From Bacteroidota bacterium (lineage in GTDB: Bacteria; Bacteroidota; Bacteroidia; Bacteroidales; SKPS01): 64,000 nucleotides of DNA. The stretch lies in contig JAKLII010000007.1 of assembly GCA_022709695.1 (NCBI GenBank), positions 124,001 through 188,000 on the forward strand. Direction: 5' to 3'. Of this stretch, positions 46,065 to 56,786 are shown in pieces (positions within the stretch are counted from its first letter, which is position 1; each line of letters starts with the position of its first letter). The notes beneath the pieces were generated by a model, which was not told where the DNA came from, ran no database searches, and saw only the letters and a program-made list of their open reading frames with translations. A program made the translations under genes and the position numbers.

Positions 46065-47852
46065 ATGAAGCATATCCGAAATTTCTGCATTATCGCCCAT
46101 ATCGACCATGGCAAAAGTACCCTGGCCGACAGAATGCTCATGTACACCGACACCATTTCGGAGAGGGATTTCCAGGACCAGGTACTCGACGATATGGAAC
46201 TGGAGCGCGAAAGAGGCATCACCATCAAGAGCCATGCGATACAGATGGACTACGAAGACGATGGGGTGATGTACAAGCTGAACCTGATCGACACCCCGGG
46301 GCATGTGGATTTTTCGTACGAGGTTTCACGGTCCATTGCTGCCTGCGAAGGGGCCCTGCTGGTGGTGGATGCTACCCAGGGCATTCAGGCACAGACCATC
46401 AGCAACCTCTATCAGGCTATCGACAACAACCTGGAAATCATACCCATCCTCAACAAGATGGACCTACCCAATGCCATGCCCGACGAGGTCAAAGACCAGA
46501 TTGTGGATTTGCTGGGGTGCAATCCGGAAGATATTATTGAAGCCAGCGGAAAGACCGGCTACGGCGTGGATAAAATCTTCGACGCCATCATTAAAAATAT
46601 ACCTCCTCCTGCCGGAGATCCGGATGCTCCCCTGCAAGCCCTGATCTTCGACTCCGTGTTCAATTCATACCGTGGTGTGATCGCCTACTTCCGTATCATC
46701 AACGGCACCATTAATCACATGGATCATGTGAAATTCTTTGCTACAGGCTCTGATTATCATGCAGATGAAATCGGGGTGCTGAAACTGAAGATGGTTCCGA
46801 AAAAAACCCTGGGGGCAGGTGATGTGGGGTATATCATCTCCGGCATCAAAGCCTCCAACGAAGTGAAGGTAGGGGATACCATTACCCACTTTGCCAGACC
46901 CTGCACCGAGGCCATCGACGGATTCCAGGTGGTGAAACCCATGGTGTTTGCCGGTATCTACCCTGTGGATGCCGATGACTATGAAGACCTGCGCAGCGCC
47001 ATGGAGAAACTGCAGCTTAACGATGCTTCCCTTACCTATGTGCCCGAATCATCGGCTGCCCTGGGATTCGGGTTCCGCTGCGGATTTCTGGGGCTGCTCC
47101 ACATGGAGATCATCCAGGAACGTCTCGACCGTGAGTTCGATATGGATGTGATTACCACCGTGCCCAACGTATCGTACAACATCTACAGCAACAAAAACGA
47201 GCTGCTGCAGGTGTACAACCCCTCCGACCTGCCGGCCCCCAACTATATCAACCGCATCGAAGAACCCTATATCCTGGCCCAGGTGATCACCAAGTCGGAA
47301 TACACCGGTGCTATTATGAACCTGTGCATCGACAAGCGGGGACAACTCAGGAATCAGGTGTACCTCACCAGCGACCGTGTGGAACTCTCGTTCGATATGC
47401 CGCTGGCGGAAATCGTATTCGACTTCTATGACAAGCTGAAATCCATCTCCAAGGGATACGCATCTTTCGATTACCACCAGACCGAATACAAAGTTGCCAA
47501 ACTGGTGAGGCTCGATATCCTGCTAAACGGAGAGATGGTGGATGCCCTCTCAACCCTTATCCATCAGGACAACGCCTACAACTTTGGCCGCAGGATGTGT
47601 GAAAAACTGCGCGAGCTGATCCCCAGGCAGCAGTTTGATGTGGCCATCCAGGCCGCCATCGGCGCCAAGGTGATTGCCCGCGAAACGGTTAAAGCCGTTC
47701 GCAAAGATGTGACAGCCAAGTGTTATGGTGGCGATATTACCCGTAAACGCAAGCTGCTCGAGAAGCAGAAGAAGGGGAAAAAGCGGATGCGTCAGGTAGG
47801 GAATGTGGAGGTGCCGCAGCAGGCGTTTCTGGCTGTACTTAAACTCGATTAA
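46065..47852 (+). CDS. lepA: Elongation factor 4 (LepA GTPase)
   Basis: Ribosome-associated GTPase that back-translocates or helps assembly of the 30S subunit. I use the ATG at 46065 ([20 protein letters not shown]); a TTG directly before it is also open. G1 is AHIDHGKST, the switch I region has [14 protein letters not shown]3 is DTPGHVDF with the catalytic His intact, and G4 is NKMD. The C-terminal LepA-specific domain is present ([35 protein letters not shown]). The length of 595 residues is standard. Confidence 0.98.
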   Translation: MKHIRNFCIIAHIDHGKSTLADRMLMYTDTISERDFQDQVLDDMELERERGITIKSHAIQMDYEDDGVMYKLNLIDTPGHVDFSYEVSRSIAACEGALLVVDATQGIQAQTISNLYQAIDNNLEIIPILNKMDLPNAMPDEVKDQIVDLLGCNPEDIIEASGKTGYGVDKIFDAIIKNIPPPAGDPDAPLQALIFDSVFNSYRGVIAYFRIINGTINHMDHVKFFATGSDYHADEIGVLKLKMVPKKTLGAGDVGYIISGIKASNEVKVGDTITHFARPCTEAIDGFQVVKPMVFAGIYPVDADDYEDLRSAMEKLQLNDASLTYVPESSAALGFGFRCGFLGLLHMEIIQERLDREFDMDVITTVPNVSYNIYSNKNELLQVYNPSDLPAPNYINRIEEPYILAQVITKSEYTGAIMNLCIDKRGQLRNQVYLTSDRVELSFDMPLAEIVFDFYDKLKSISKGYASFDYHQTEYKVAKLVRLDILLNGEMVDALSTLIHQDNAYNFGRRMCEKLRELIPRQQFDVAIQAAIGAKVIARETVKAVRKDVTAKCYGGDITRKRKLLEKQKKGKKRMRQVGNVEVPQQAFLAVLKLD

Positions 47853-47877
47853 GCGGGATTCATCCCCATTTACCGGT

Positions 47878-48804
47878 ATGATCATTCACCACAATCTGCA
47901 GCTTACGGTTCCTGTTAAACAGAGCGTGGTTACTATGGGTTCCTTCGACGGGGTGCACCTCGGGCACCGCAAAATCCTTGAAAAAGTGGTGTCGGTTGCA
48001 GAGAATTCCGGACTGGAAAGCGTATTGATCACCTTCAGCCAGCACCCCCGCAAAGTGCTCGGCAAACAGGCTGAATCGCTCAAGATGCTCACCACCGCAG
48101 AAGAACGGAGAGGCATTTTTGAAGAGATCGGCATCCGGCACCTGGTGTGCCTCACCTTTGATGCAGATCTGGCGGCCATGGAGGCAGAGGACTTTATCCG
48201 GAACGTTTTTATTAACCATCTGAATGCCAGATACATCATTACCGGATACGGGCACCGTTTTGGGAAAGGGGGGCGTGGCGACCATGAGCTGCTGGAGCAT
48301 TACGCCGGTATTTACGGTTATACCGCCGAACTGATCCCGATGCAGGACATCGAGCAGAACATGATCTCCTCAACCCTCATCCGCAAACTCCTCAACGAAG
48401 GGGACGTAGCCGGCGCCAGAGCCCACCTGGGTTACTCATACCGTCTTTCGGGAATGGTAACCGGGGGGAGCCGTATCGGCCAGACCCTGGGATTTCCCAC
48501 CGCCAATATCGGCGATATTCACCCCGAAAAGCTTACGCCGGGCGATGGGGTGTATGCTGTAAAGGTATTGATACACAATGGTATGTATAAAGGTATGATG
48601 AATATCGGATACCGCCCCACCGTAAACGGCAATGACAGGACTCTGGAAGTACATCTGTTCGGTTTCGACCGGGATGCTTACGGAGAACCCATCACAGTGA
48701 TTTTTGAGCACCGGCTGCGCCCTGAGATGAAGTTCGGCTCTGTGGAGGAGCTCAGAAAACAGCTTATCAGAGACAAATCGGAGGCTGAAAGGCTTCTGGG
48801 GTGA
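47878..48804 (+). CDS. ribF: Bifunctional riboflavin kinase / FAD synthetase
   Basis: Makes FMN and then FAD. The 308-residue protein starts MIIHHNLQL at 47878; the open frame before it overlaps lepA. The N-terminal nucleotidyltransferase has MGSFDGVHLGHRKIL (HxGH-type) and ISSTLIRKLLNEGDV; the C-terminal kinase domain has VTGGSRIGQTLGFPTANI, with the PTAN motif, and VYAVKV...GMMNIGYRPTV. It lies 25 bases after lepA and 16 before the glycosyltransferase, so all three may be cotranscribed. Confidence 0.97.
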   Translation: MIIHHNLQLTVPVKQSVVTMGSFDGVHLGHRKILEKVVSVAENSGLESVLITFSQHPRKVLGKQAESLKMLTTAEERRGIFEEIGIRHLVCLTFDADLAAMEAEDFIRNVFINHLNARYIITGYGHRFGKGGRGDHELLEHYAGIYGYTAELIPMQDIEQNMISSTLIRKLLNEGDVAGARAHLGYSYRLSGMVTGGSRIGQTLGFPTANIGDIHPEKLTPGDGVYAVKVLIHNGMYKGMMNIGYRPTVNGNDRTLEVHLFGFDRDAYGEPITVIFEHRLRPEMKFGSVEELRKQLIRDKSEAERLLG

Positions 48805-48820
48805 TACCCCAAAACCCAAT

Positions 48821-50515
48821 ATGCCCATGACCGTATCACACCGATACCTGCGCATCGCCTTTTACCTGCTTTGGGTTACAGCGGCAGTGCTGCAGGCCCT
48901 CTTCACCCCCCTGATGGCCGACGAAGCCTACTACTGGATGTTTTCGCAACATCCGGCTGCAGGGTATTTCGAGCACCCGCCGATGGTGGCCTTCTTTATC
49001 GGCATTGGATACGCTATTCTGCCCAATGCCCTGGGAGTGAGGATCCTGTCCATTATAGCCACAACCTTGTCCATCGGCCTCCTCGAACGGCTGCTTAAGC
49101 CTGAAAAGCCCCTGTTGTTTTACGGCCTTGTAGCCTCCGCCGCACTGCTGCACGGAATAGGTTTCCTGGCAGTACCCGATGCTGCACTGTTGTTTTTCAG
49201 CCTGATCTTTTACCTGCTCTTCGTTAAATTCACCGAAAAACCCTCAGCCATCCGTGCCATTCTTTTTGGGCTTGCCGCTGCGGCGCTGCTGCTTTCGAAG
49301 TACCATGGCATTCTGGTGATCGCGTTTGTGGTCTTTTCCCGGATCGGGATACTCCGCAAGCGGTTCTTCTGGCTGGTGCCACTGGTGGCCCTCATCGCCC
49401 TTTTGCCGCACCTGTTCTGGCTCATCCAAAACGACTTCCCCACGGTGCAGTTTCATTTGCTTGAGCGCAACCCGATGCCCCGGAGCATCCTGTTTCCAGC
49501 CCTGTACCTCGTTGCGGCATTGTTCTTTTCGGGACCTCTGACCGGGCCTTTCCTGATATGGTCGGGGGTTAAAGTAAAATCCGGAGATCCACTTACCAAA
49601 GCGATGCAATGGGTGATGTGGGGTGTTTTACTGTTTTTTCTGCTGATGTCGGTGAACGGGCCTGTGGAGGTGTACTGGCTGATGCCTGCGGTAGTGCCGG
49701 CGGTTAATCTGGGATACCGGTATTACAGCATTTACCGGAACAGGTTGCTTCAGGTGCTGATGCCGGTTTCGCTGGTGTTGATTCTGGCCGGCAGAGTGCT
49801 GATAACTGCTGATGTGCAGCGTGATTACCCTTTTCTTAAACCCTTGCTTAAACCCTTTACAGATCCCCGAAGCTGGGTAGATGCCGTAAGCCGAACGGCA
49901 GGTACCCGGCCAGTGGCTTTTATGAATTCGTATCAGGAGGCCTCCCTCTATACCTTCTATTCCGGAAAGCCCGCTTTTTCCCTCAACAATGTGATGGGCC
50001 GGAGGAACCAGTTTAACCTTTTGGATTTCGAAAACCGGTATCGCGGACAGGAGGTGATGCTGGTGCCCAACTTCAGGGTGGATCATTTTGATACCATCCC
50101 CGGCACGGATGGATCCCGCCGGTTTGCTTTTATGCCTGATTTTCAGTCGTTCAGCCATATACAATTCAGGATGATTTCAGTACCTGAAACTGTAGCAGCA
50201 GGCGAGATGTTTGAAATCGTCGTGCAGCCGCAATCCCGCCTGCAGCAACCATTTTTCCCCGAACCACTCCCCGGGGGCAACCCCATTATTTCGGCACAGT
50301 TCATCGCCTCCCAAACCATGATTTCTGAAATCGATTCCATTTGCCCGCTCACCGGTGCCATGGAGAACCGGCCCATCAGGCTGCGGCTTCGTGCCCCTGA
50401 TCAGCCCGGCGATTGCACCCTGTATCTGTCCGTTAAGTATGCCCAATTTCCCCCCACGATCAACAGCCGGAAGATTAAGATTGCCGTGGTGTCCAGTAGA
50501 GAATTTTCTCACTGA
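48821..50515 (+). CDS. GT39/ArnT-like membrane glycosyltransferase
   Basis: A 564-residue polytopic protein. The first periplasmic loop has ADEAYYWMFSQHPAAGYFEHPPMVAF, the acidic DE motif and the GYxxHPP block typical of ArnT/PMT-like enzymes that use polyprenyl-phosphate sugars. About ten membrane helices fill residues 10-340. The C-terminal 220 residues are soluble and beta-rich. It is likely to modify lipid or glycan on the outer face of the inner membrane. A hairpin after the gene (AACCCG/CGGGTTT at about 50593-50609) probably separates it from the polysaccharide operon. Confidence 0.85.
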   Translation: MPMTVSHRYLRIAFYLLWVTAAVLQALFTPLMADEAYYWMFSQHPAAGYFEHPPMVAFFIGIGYAILPNALGVRILSIIATTLSIGLLERLLKPEKPLLFYGLVASAALLHGIGFLAVPDAALLFFSLIFYLLFVKFTEKPSAIRAILFGLAAAALLLSKYHGILVIAFVVFSRIGILRKRFFWLVPLVALIALLPHLFWLIQNDFPTVQFHLLERNPMPRSILFPALYLVAALFFSGPLTGPFLIWSGVKVKSGDPLTKAMQWVMWGVLLFFLLMSVNGPVEVYWLMPAVVPAVNLGYRYYSIYRNRLLQVLMPVSLVLILAGRVLITADVQRDYPFLKPLLKPFTDPRSWVDAVSRTAGTRPVAFMNSYQEASLYTFYSGKPAFSLNNVMGRRNQFNLLDFENRYRGQEVMLVPNFRVDHFDTIPGTDGSRRFAFMPDFQSFSHIQFRMISVPETVAAGEMFEIVVQPQSRLQQPFFPEPLPGGNPIISAQFIASQTMISEIDSICPLTGAMENRPIRLRLRAPDQPGDCTLYLSVKYAQFPPTINSRKIKIAVVSSREFSH

Positions 50516-50592
50516 AATTCATTGAAGCTACGCTAAAATCCGCAGATGGTTATCCGTGATTTTCCGTCAAAATTCCCGGGGAAATTTTGTTG

Positions 50593-50609
50593 AACCCGTA
50601 AGCGGGTTT
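50593..50609 (+). terminator. Hairpin after the GT39 gene
   Basis: AACCCG-TAAGC-GGGTT stem with a short loop, followed by TTGGGTG rather than a long T-run; moderate terminator candidate. The 200-base gap also has ATCCGCAGA/ATCCGTGA words like those in the GxxExxY element ends. Confidence 0.4.
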
Positions 50610-50645
50610 GGGTGTATTCAAAAAGTCAGTAATTCACTAATTTGT

Positions 50646-50653
50646 TATCTTTG
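50646..50653 (+). promoter_or_regulatory. -7 element of the exopolysaccharide operon (TATCTTTG)
   Basis: TATCTTTG 63 bases before the GT2 synthase ATG; no clear -33 element. Confidence 0.45.
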
Positions 50654-50716
50654 AAAATTACTTTCCTTTGCATCTACGTATATACATATCTTAACTAACT
50701 ACCGGTTCAGCACACT

Positions 50717-52192
50717 ATGATCCTCCTCCGGATTGCAGAGAAACTCCTGATCCTCTATTTCGGGCTCTACCTGTTGATTGATATCATGCTGTATCTGGGG
50801 TCTTTTGTGATTTTCCTTCGTCGGAAGGCACCTAAACCCAAACCGGACCCCAACGGGCAATCCGCTCCGTTTGTCTCTGTGATTGTACCTGCATACAACG
50901 AAGAGGTATCCATAGTACCGTGCATCAGGATGCTCCTCGACCTTGATTATCCCAACTATGAGGTGATTGTGGTAAACGACGGCAGTAAGGATACTACCCG
51001 CGATAAAATGCTGGAGGCTTTCTCCTGGGGTTCCGAAACAGAACCTCTTCATCCGGATGAAACACTCCAAACTGCAACCGTCGAATCTATATACGCTTCT
51101 GTTGATCAGAGGCTTATATTTATCGACAAACAAAACGGAGGCAAGGCCGACGCCATCAATGCAGGTATCCTCAATGCCAGGGGAAAATACATCTGCACCA
51201 TCGATGCCGACAGCATTCTCGACAGGGAGGCGCTTACGAGGGTGATAGAGCCATTGGAGCGGGACCCCGCGGTATTTGTGAGCGGAGGGCAGCTGGCCTT
51301 GTCCAATAATCTGGTGATCAGAGGGAACCGGGTCGTGAGCGCCAGGATGCCACGCAACATCTGGGTTCACTGGCAGATTCTTGAATATATAAGCACCTTC
51401 ATGGTGGCAAGGATCAGTCTTAGCCGCATCAATGCCCTGCTCATTATGTCAGGGGCCTTCTCGGTGTTCAGGAAGGAGGATTTGCTGGCCACTGGGGGAT
51501 TTCTCACCAAAACCAACCGCCATCCATACATTACCCGTACCCTTGGAACCGGGAAGCATACGATTACCGAAGACATGGAGGTGGTACTCAGGCTCTGGAA
51601 ATACCATCGCGATGGACGCAGACCGGCCCGGGCGGTATTTCTGCCCGGCCCTGTCTGCTGGACCGAAGCCCCTGAAAAACCATCGCAGCTTTATAAACAA
51701 AGGATGCGCTGGCACCAGGGCCTTGCCGAAACGTTGTCGATGTACCGTAAAATGATGTTTGAACCCAAATACAGGATGACGGGGCTGGTTGCGCTCCCTT
51801 ACTATTTCTTTATGGAGCTCATCGCCCCGGTGGTGAAACTGTTTTCTGTGCTTTTTGTTACGTATATGGTTGCAGGCGGATACCTGAACCGTGATTGGGT
51901 GCTGCTGATGCTCGCCGGTACCATATTGATTACCACGATTGTCATGAGTACCATAACAGTGCTTATCGAGAACTGGAGCAACCACCAGTCGGCCACCAAC
52001 CGGGATGCCCTGCGGTACAAAAACCTGGGTGAATGGACGGTGTTGCTGCTAAGCGGAATCCTGGCGAACTTCAGTTACTCATTTTACCGTATGTTTGCCC
52101 AGCTCCACGGACTGCTGAACTATTTCAGGAAGAAACAGGAATGGAATAAATTTGAGAGAAAAGGTGTAGTGTATGAAGAACAATTGCCGTAG
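50717..52192 (+). CDS. Processive GT2 membrane polysaccharide synthase (PgaC/BcsA-like)
   Basis: A 491-residue inner-membrane glycosyltransferase. One N-terminal helix (about 8-33), then the GT2 domain with VIVPAYNEE, Asp88 in VVNDGS, DAD at 163-165, the base region TED at 284-286, and QRMRW at 328-332, the full D,D,D,QxxRW set of processive enzymes such as PgaC, HasA and BcsA. Three to four C-terminal helices form the likely translocation pore. There is no PilZ domain, so direct c-di-GMP control is not expected. It overlaps the next gene by 20 bases. The nucleotide sugar used is unknown. Confidence 0.9.
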   Translation: MILLRIAEKLLILYFGLYLLIDIMLYLGSFVIFLRRKAPKPKPDPNGQSAPFVSVIVPAYNEEVSIVPCIRMLLDLDYPNYEVIVVNDGSKDTTRDKMLEAFSWGSETEPLHPDETLQTATVESIYASVDQRLIFIDKQNGGKADAINAGILNARGKYICTIDADSILDREALTRVIEPLERDPAVFVSGGQLALSNNLVIRGNRVVSARMPRNIWVHWQILEYISTFMVARISLSRINALLIMSGAFSVFRKEDLLATGGFLTKTNRHPYITRTLGTGKHTITEDMEVVLRLWKYHRDGRRPARAVFLPGPVCWTEAPEKPSQLYKQRMRWHQGLAETLSMYRKMMFEPKYRMTGLVALPYYFFMELIAPVVKLFSVLFVTYMVAGGYLNRDWVLLMLAGTILITTIVMSTITVLIENWSNHQSATNRDALRYKNLGEWTVLLLSGILANFSYSFYRMFAQLHGLLNYFRKKQEWNKFERKGVVYEEQLP

Positions 52193-53741
52193 AAGAATGA
52201 AGATGTTTGCCGGACTTATTGTGGTTTTTGTCTGGATGATAACCCTGGGTATGCCGAAAGGTCTGTCGGGTCAGGTAGTGCAGGGGGACACCCTTTCTGC
52301 AGAATACTGGAGGCAAAAGGGTTACGAAGCAAAAGTAAGCGGAGATGCGGAGTTGTCGCTGCAATGCTACCTGAAGGTTCTGTCGGTTGCACCTGACGAC
52401 TGGGATGCTCATCTTGCAACTGCCCGCATCTATTTTAACAGGGGAAGTTATGAGGATGCCAAACGGCACTACCTTGGGGTGTACAAGACCGACAGCTCAA
52501 ATACCGAGGCGTTATGGGGGATCGGAAGATGCTGGTACCGTACCGGGAAATTTCAGGAAGCGGCATTGTGGTACCGGAAAACGCTGGTGTATCTTCCGGG
52601 GCATTACCCGTTGCTGGAAGACCTTTCCTATGCGCTGATCAACAGCGGAAAACCTGATGAAGCAATGGATATCTTCCTGAAAATGACAAAGGCTGAACCA
52701 AAGGAGCCACTTGCATGGGCAGGAGCAGGCAAGATCCTGATGGCTGCCGGAAAACCTGCTGAAGCTTTGCCTTATCTGAAAAAAGCCATAGCTCTTGATT
52801 CTGCAAATACGGAAATTAAAGCGTTGCTGAAATCCGCAAAGGGGGCAATGGCTTTCACCGTTGCCTATCAGTGTATGTACATCAACGAACGGGAACCCAT
52901 CGACCTGGGGAGTGATACCGCAGCCTACAATATCGATGCGGTGGTGCAATCGCTTGGAATCACCAAGCGGATCGGCGACCGGTTCACCCTGCGTTTCGGC
53001 CACCTACTCGACCATTCGAGCCGGCAATATTTTCAGGAGGAAACCCAGTTGCGCTGGTATGATCATACCTACCTCAAAGGGCAGTATCTGGTTGGAAAAC
53101 ACCAGTTCAGCCTGCATCTGGGTGGAAGCACCATCGAAAATCAGTGGACCACCTATGGCATCGCATGGGATTACGGAAAGTGGGTCAAAAAGATCAAATT
53201 TTCCAATACCTTCTCTGCCGGATATGACTACTACTATTACTGGAACCAGGTAGGGCACGATTATGTCTCTGACCAGCTTAAAATCGGATGGAAAAATCTG
53301 CTGCTGGAAGCCTCGTACAGGTATGTGAACGTGAGGCCGCTGGAGCTCATTATAAATGACACCACCACAGAGGTGGGAAGAAATCCCGGCCAGCAGTATA
53401 CCCTTTCAGGGAAATACACATTCTTTAAAAATCCAAAAATCACTGTGGGGGTTTATCACCAATATCGTGATTATGAATACCGTTCCAGAAAATACTGGGC
53501 AGCTCAGGATCGTGATCTCAACGGTGCCACCCTTACGGTGTACTGGGACTCGGGCAAAAAACTGTACGGTTATGTTACGGGCAATATTGGCAAGGACAGC
53601 TACGACATTGAGCACTGGGAGGTTTCGGGAGAGTTGGGATACAACCATCCCTTTGTAAGCATTTCGCTGGGAGCTGCCAGATTCTATAATCCGTGGTATG
53701 AAAATTTTATTGCCTACCTGTCACTTTCCAAAAGGCTGTAA
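52173..53741 (+). CDS. TPR plus outer-membrane beta-barrel protein (PgaA/YaiO-like exporter)
   Basis: A 522-residue protein. After a signal peptide (FAGLIVVFVWMITLG) come about five TPR units (residues 45-220; e.g. AHLATARIYFNRGSYEDAKRHYL, EALWGIGRCWYRTGKFQEAA) and then about 290 residues of alternating aromatic beta strands ending in LSLSKRL, an outer-membrane barrel. TPR followed by a barrel is the build of PgaA, which carries the polymer through the periplasm and out, and of YaiO-type proteins. The start at 52173 overlaps the synthase gene; an alternative ATG at 52197 would avoid overlap. The product probably exports the polymer made by the upstream synthase. Confidence 0.85.
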   Translation: MKNNCRRRMKMFAGLIVVFVWMITLGMPKGLSGQVVQGDTLSAEYWRQKGYEAKVSGDAELSLQCYLKVLSVAPDDWDAHLATARIYFNRGSYEDAKRHYLGVYKTDSSNTEALWGIGRCWYRTGKFQEAALWYRKTLVYLPGHYPLLEDLSYALINSGKPDEAMDIFLKMTKAEPKEPLAWAGAGKILMAAGKPAEALPYLKKAIALDSANTEIKALLKSAKGAMAFTVAYQCMYINEREPIDLGSDTAAYNIDAVVQSLGITKRIGDRFTLRFGHLLDHSSRQYFQEETQLRWYDHTYLKGQYLVGKHQFSLHLGGSTIENQWTTYGIAWDYGKWVKKIKFSNTFSAGYDYYYYWNQVGHDYVSDQLKIGWKNLLLEASYRYVNVRPLELIINDTTTEVGRNPGQQYTLSGKYTFFKNPKITVGVYHQYRDYEYRSRKYWAAQDRDLNGATLTVYWDSGKKLYGYVTGNIGKDSYDIEHWEVSGELGYNHPFVSISLGAARFYNPWYENFIAYLSLSKRL

Positions 53742-53747
53742 AACACC

Positions 53748-56700
53748 ATGAAAATCAGATACCTGATCATTGCCGCCCTGATACTGCTGCTGGGATTTGT
53801 AGTGGTTGAGATGCTTCGTCTGGAGGATCGGATACGACAGCGCCGGGTAGTGGAGGTAATTCTTGAAGATGAAACCAAACCGCTGCTTGAGAACTTGCCT
53901 CCTGAGCGGCTGGCACAAATGGCCGATTCTTCATCCACCTGGTTTATTGCTGACGGGGATTATTTCTCGGCTTTGCATACCCGGTTGGAAGGCGGGACAA
54001 AAGTGCAGCGATGGGAGCAGCTTTTCATGAAAGGGGTGAATATGGGGGTGGCATTGCCCGGTAAATGGCCTACCGAGTTTGGCGCCACCTACCAGCAATA
54101 CCTCAACTGGTTAATCCAGATTGGCAGAATGAATGCCAATACCATCCGTACCTACACCATCCTCCCCCCCGATTTTTACCGGGCACTGGCATGGTACAAC
54201 CTCCATTTTGAGAACAGGAAGCTATACCTGCTGCAGGGTGTATGGGCCGAAGAACCCCCTGATGGCAATTATGCCAATGCCGCGTTTACCCGTGAATTTT
54301 TAAAAGAGATCAGAGACGCCATTGATGTGGTTCATGGCAACAGTGTAAGGCAGCCCAGGAAAGGGCACGCAGATGGCATCTACACTGCCGATGTGTCACG
54401 CTATACCATCGGATGGGCATTGGGAAGGGAGTGGGAACCCTATTCTGTCACCAAAACCAACCGCAATGATACCATTACACTTCCTTACGGGGTATTTATC
54501 GATGTGCTTGACGGTACCCCCATGGAACAATGGCTTGCCGGTTTGATGGAGTTTACGGCCCGTTACGAAACCCAGAAATATTATACCCAGCGCCCCATCT
54601 CTTTTGTCAACTGGCTTACGCTGGACCCGATGCACCATAACCGTGAGCTGGGGGCCGATGATCTGGAAAACGTTGACATAGAAAAGTTCAGTGCCACCCA
54701 ACTGTTCAGGCCGGGAGTCTTCGCGTCCTATCACGTATACCCCTATTATCCCGATTTTATTTTTCTCGAGGAAAAATATCACAACACTCTCAATCACAAA
54801 GGGAAAGCGGATAATTTTCTGGCATATCTCAACGACTTAAAAAGGCACCAGCAGGGCATGCCACTGGTGATTGCAGAATACGGTGTACCTACCAGCCGCG
54901 GTAACGCCCACCAGACCCCTTTCGTGTATCGTCATGGAAATTACACAGAAAAGCAGCAGGCCGACCTGACCGTACTGATGACAGAGGATATCCAGCAGTC
55001 AGGTTGTGCCGGTGCAATCTGCTTCGAATGGATTGACGAATGGTTTAAGAACAACTGGATGGTGATGGAACTGGAGCAGCCACAGGAACGGCGCCATTTG
55101 TGGCATAACGTGGAAAATCCCGAACAAAATTACGGGATCCTTGCCATGGAAAACCGTACAAGGATCATCGATGGCCAACCCAACGACTGGGGCCGCAAGC
55201 TAAATAAACCATTTATTGCCTCGGCCGCTGATCCTACCTGGGTTTATCTGGCCGTGAATATGCCAGGTATCGATTTTTCCCGGCACAACCTTTATATTGC
55301 TATTGATACGTATGATAAAAACCTGGGAGAGTTCAGAATTCCCTTTCTGAATGCAACCCTGAGCCGGGGAGCAGAATTTCTGGTAAAGCTTACAGACACG
55401 GTTGGATCGGAGGTAATGGTCGATAACCCCTATTCTGTCTATTATGACCGCACGAAGCCCGGAAGACCCGGGTATCGCTCCGTGAAAAACAGCGATGGTA
55501 TCTTTCTGAAACAATACATGCTTTCCAATCCGCCCATTGTGGATGTGCTCGGGGACACTTCCAAACGGATGATGCACGACCGTGGGGCACTCAGGTTTGG
55601 CAATATGCTCATGCCCGCTGCCTCCGATGCCTCTTTCTACTGGACTAAGGATGGTTTTCTGGAGCTCCGCCTTGGCTGGCAGGTGCTGAATGTAGGGGAT
55701 CCCTCTTCGCGCTTAGTGTTGGACGGTAAAAACCGGAACGGCGAAATTCAGGTGCGCGAAACCGATGGATTCCATCTGATGTTCTTTCTGACCGACAAGC
55801 AAAACCGACCGGTAAAAGGCTTCCCAAACAGGGAGAAGCACCGGATTACCTGGGACAAATGGGAAGTTCCAATATACACAACCAGGCAGAAACCGGTCTA
55901 CAATACCCTTGCTGAAGCGTTCAGAAGGCTGGGTCCACTCCCTGCCGGAGAAATTACCCCTGTGGAGAAAAACCACCGCTTTGATCTGTGTGAATTCTAC
56001 CGGGGCAAAGAGGGTGCAGTTACCTTTGCTTTTGATGGCAGGTGTTACTCCCAGTTTTCACAGGCACTGCCCATGCTGAAAAAATACCATCTGCACGCTA
56101 CTTTCTCAAAGACCTATTACGGCCCTTCCAGCAGAGGAGGAACACATTACCTGCAACTGATGCAGGAGGAGTTCGACAGCCTGGCCAGAGCAGGCCATGA
56201 GGTGCGCCCTGATGGCCCCTGGGTGCAACAACAGAATGGTGCCGAGGTGATTGCTACCCTGCCATGGAAGCCGCAACACCCTTTTTACCGTGTTTTCAGC
56301 GATTCCTTACCCGACCTGCACCAGGCGGATTCTATTCTGCAGGGTGGCAAAGGTACCTGGACCATTTTTCTGTTGCGGCATGTCTTTGAGCCCAAAACCA
56401 AATCGTATGATAACCTTATCCACCTGGCCGGCAAAGAGGTGCAGGTGGTTTCGCCCGGTTACTTTGAGAAACTCATCCGACTGGGCCGGAATACCCAATT
56501 CTGGGTTGCTCCGTTCAATCAGGTGGCCAATTACCGGTATGTGGTAGAACGCTCAAAAATCGTGAAATCAGGTTATAACAATATGCAGTTTATCACCCTC
56601 TCGAATGCCTTGCCCAATACGTTTAACCAGCAACCCATTACGGTTAAATATAGTGGCCCTGCCCGCATCATCCGGGTTTCCGGCAGTGCATCCGATGGCA

Positions 56701-56777
56701 CTTTCCGTGTAAGGGGTGGGGTGCTTTTCCTCGATCTCTGGCCAAACCGTGAAGCAACCCTCGAAATCATCGAATAA
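53748..56777 (+). CDS. Glycoside hydrolase with a C-terminal degenerate polysaccharide-deacetylase (NodB-like) domain
   Basis: A 1009-residue protein anchored by an N-terminal helix (about 4-22). Residues 85-440 look like a clan GH-A TIM barrel: GREWEP (candidate acid/base Glu228 or Glu230) and VIAEYGVP with candidate nucleophile Glu377. Residues 480-720 look like a beta-sandwich carbohydrate-binding part. From about 755 a NodB-like domain begins: AVTFAFDGRC...LHATFSKTYYG. It keeps one Asp of the usual FDDG, but the metal-binding HxxxH is missing (GHEVRPDG). PgaB joins a deacetylase and a hydrolase in the opposite order. It is likely to trim or bind the nascent polymer in the periplasm. Confidence 0.78.
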   Translation: MKIRYLIIAALILLLGFVVVEMLRLEDRIRQRRVVEVILEDETKPLLENLPPERLAQMADSSSTWFIADGDYFSALHTRLEGGTKVQRWEQLFMKGVNMGVALPGKWPTEFGATYQQYLNWLIQIGRMNANTIRTYTILPPDFYRALAWYNLHFENRKLYLLQGVWAEEPPDGNYANAAFTREFLKEIRDAIDVVHGNSVRQPRKGHADGIYTADVSRYTIGWALGREWEPYSVTKTNRNDTITLPYGVFIDVLDGTPMEQWLAGLMEFTARYETQKYYTQRPISFVNWLTLDPMHHNRELGADDLENVDIEKFSATQLFRPGVFASYHVYPYYPDFIFLEEKYHNTLNHKGKADNFLAYLNDLKRHQQGMPLVIAEYGVPTSRGNAHQTPFVYRHGNYTEKQQADLTVLMTEDIQQSGCAGAICFEWIDEWFKNNWMVMELEQPQERRHLWHNVENPEQNYGILAMENRTRIIDGQPNDWGRKLNKPFIASAADPTWVYLAVNMPGIDFSRHNLYIAIDTYDKNLGEFRIPFLNATLSRGAEFLVKLTDTVGSEVMVDNPYSVYYDRTKPGRPGYRSVKNSDGIFLKQYMLSNPPIVDVLGDTSKRMMHDRGALRFGNMLMPAASDASFYWTKDGFLELRLGWQVLNVGDPSSRLVLDGKNRNGEIQVRETDGFHLMFFLTDKQNRPVKGFPNREKHRITWDKWEVPIYTTRQKPVYNTLAEAFRRLGPLPAGEITPVEKNHRFDLCEFYRGKEGAVTFAFDGRCYSQFSQALPMLKKYHLHATFSKTYYGPSSRGGTHYLQLMQEEFDSLARAGHEVRPDGPWVQQQNGAEVIATLPWKPQHPFYRVFSDSLPDLHQADSILQGGKGTWTIFLLRHVFEPKTKSYDNLIHLAGKEVQVVSPGYFEKLIRLGRNTQFWVAPFNQVANYRYVVERSKIVKSGYNNMQFITLSNALPNTFNQQPITVKYSGPARIIRVSGSASDGTFRVRGGVLFLDLWPNREATLEIIE

Positions 56778-56786
56778 CACATTTTG

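Noticed and set aside
45041..46228. 395-codon minus-strand frame over the M16 protease and lepA
   Set aside because: It is the antisense of two well-identified genes, and its translation has no family resemblance.
50717..53741. Bacterial cellulose (bcs) operon
   Set aside because: The GT2 protein lacks the C-terminal PilZ domain of BcsA, and there is no BcsB; the TPR-barrel and the hydrolase-deacetylase partner fit a Pga-like set better.
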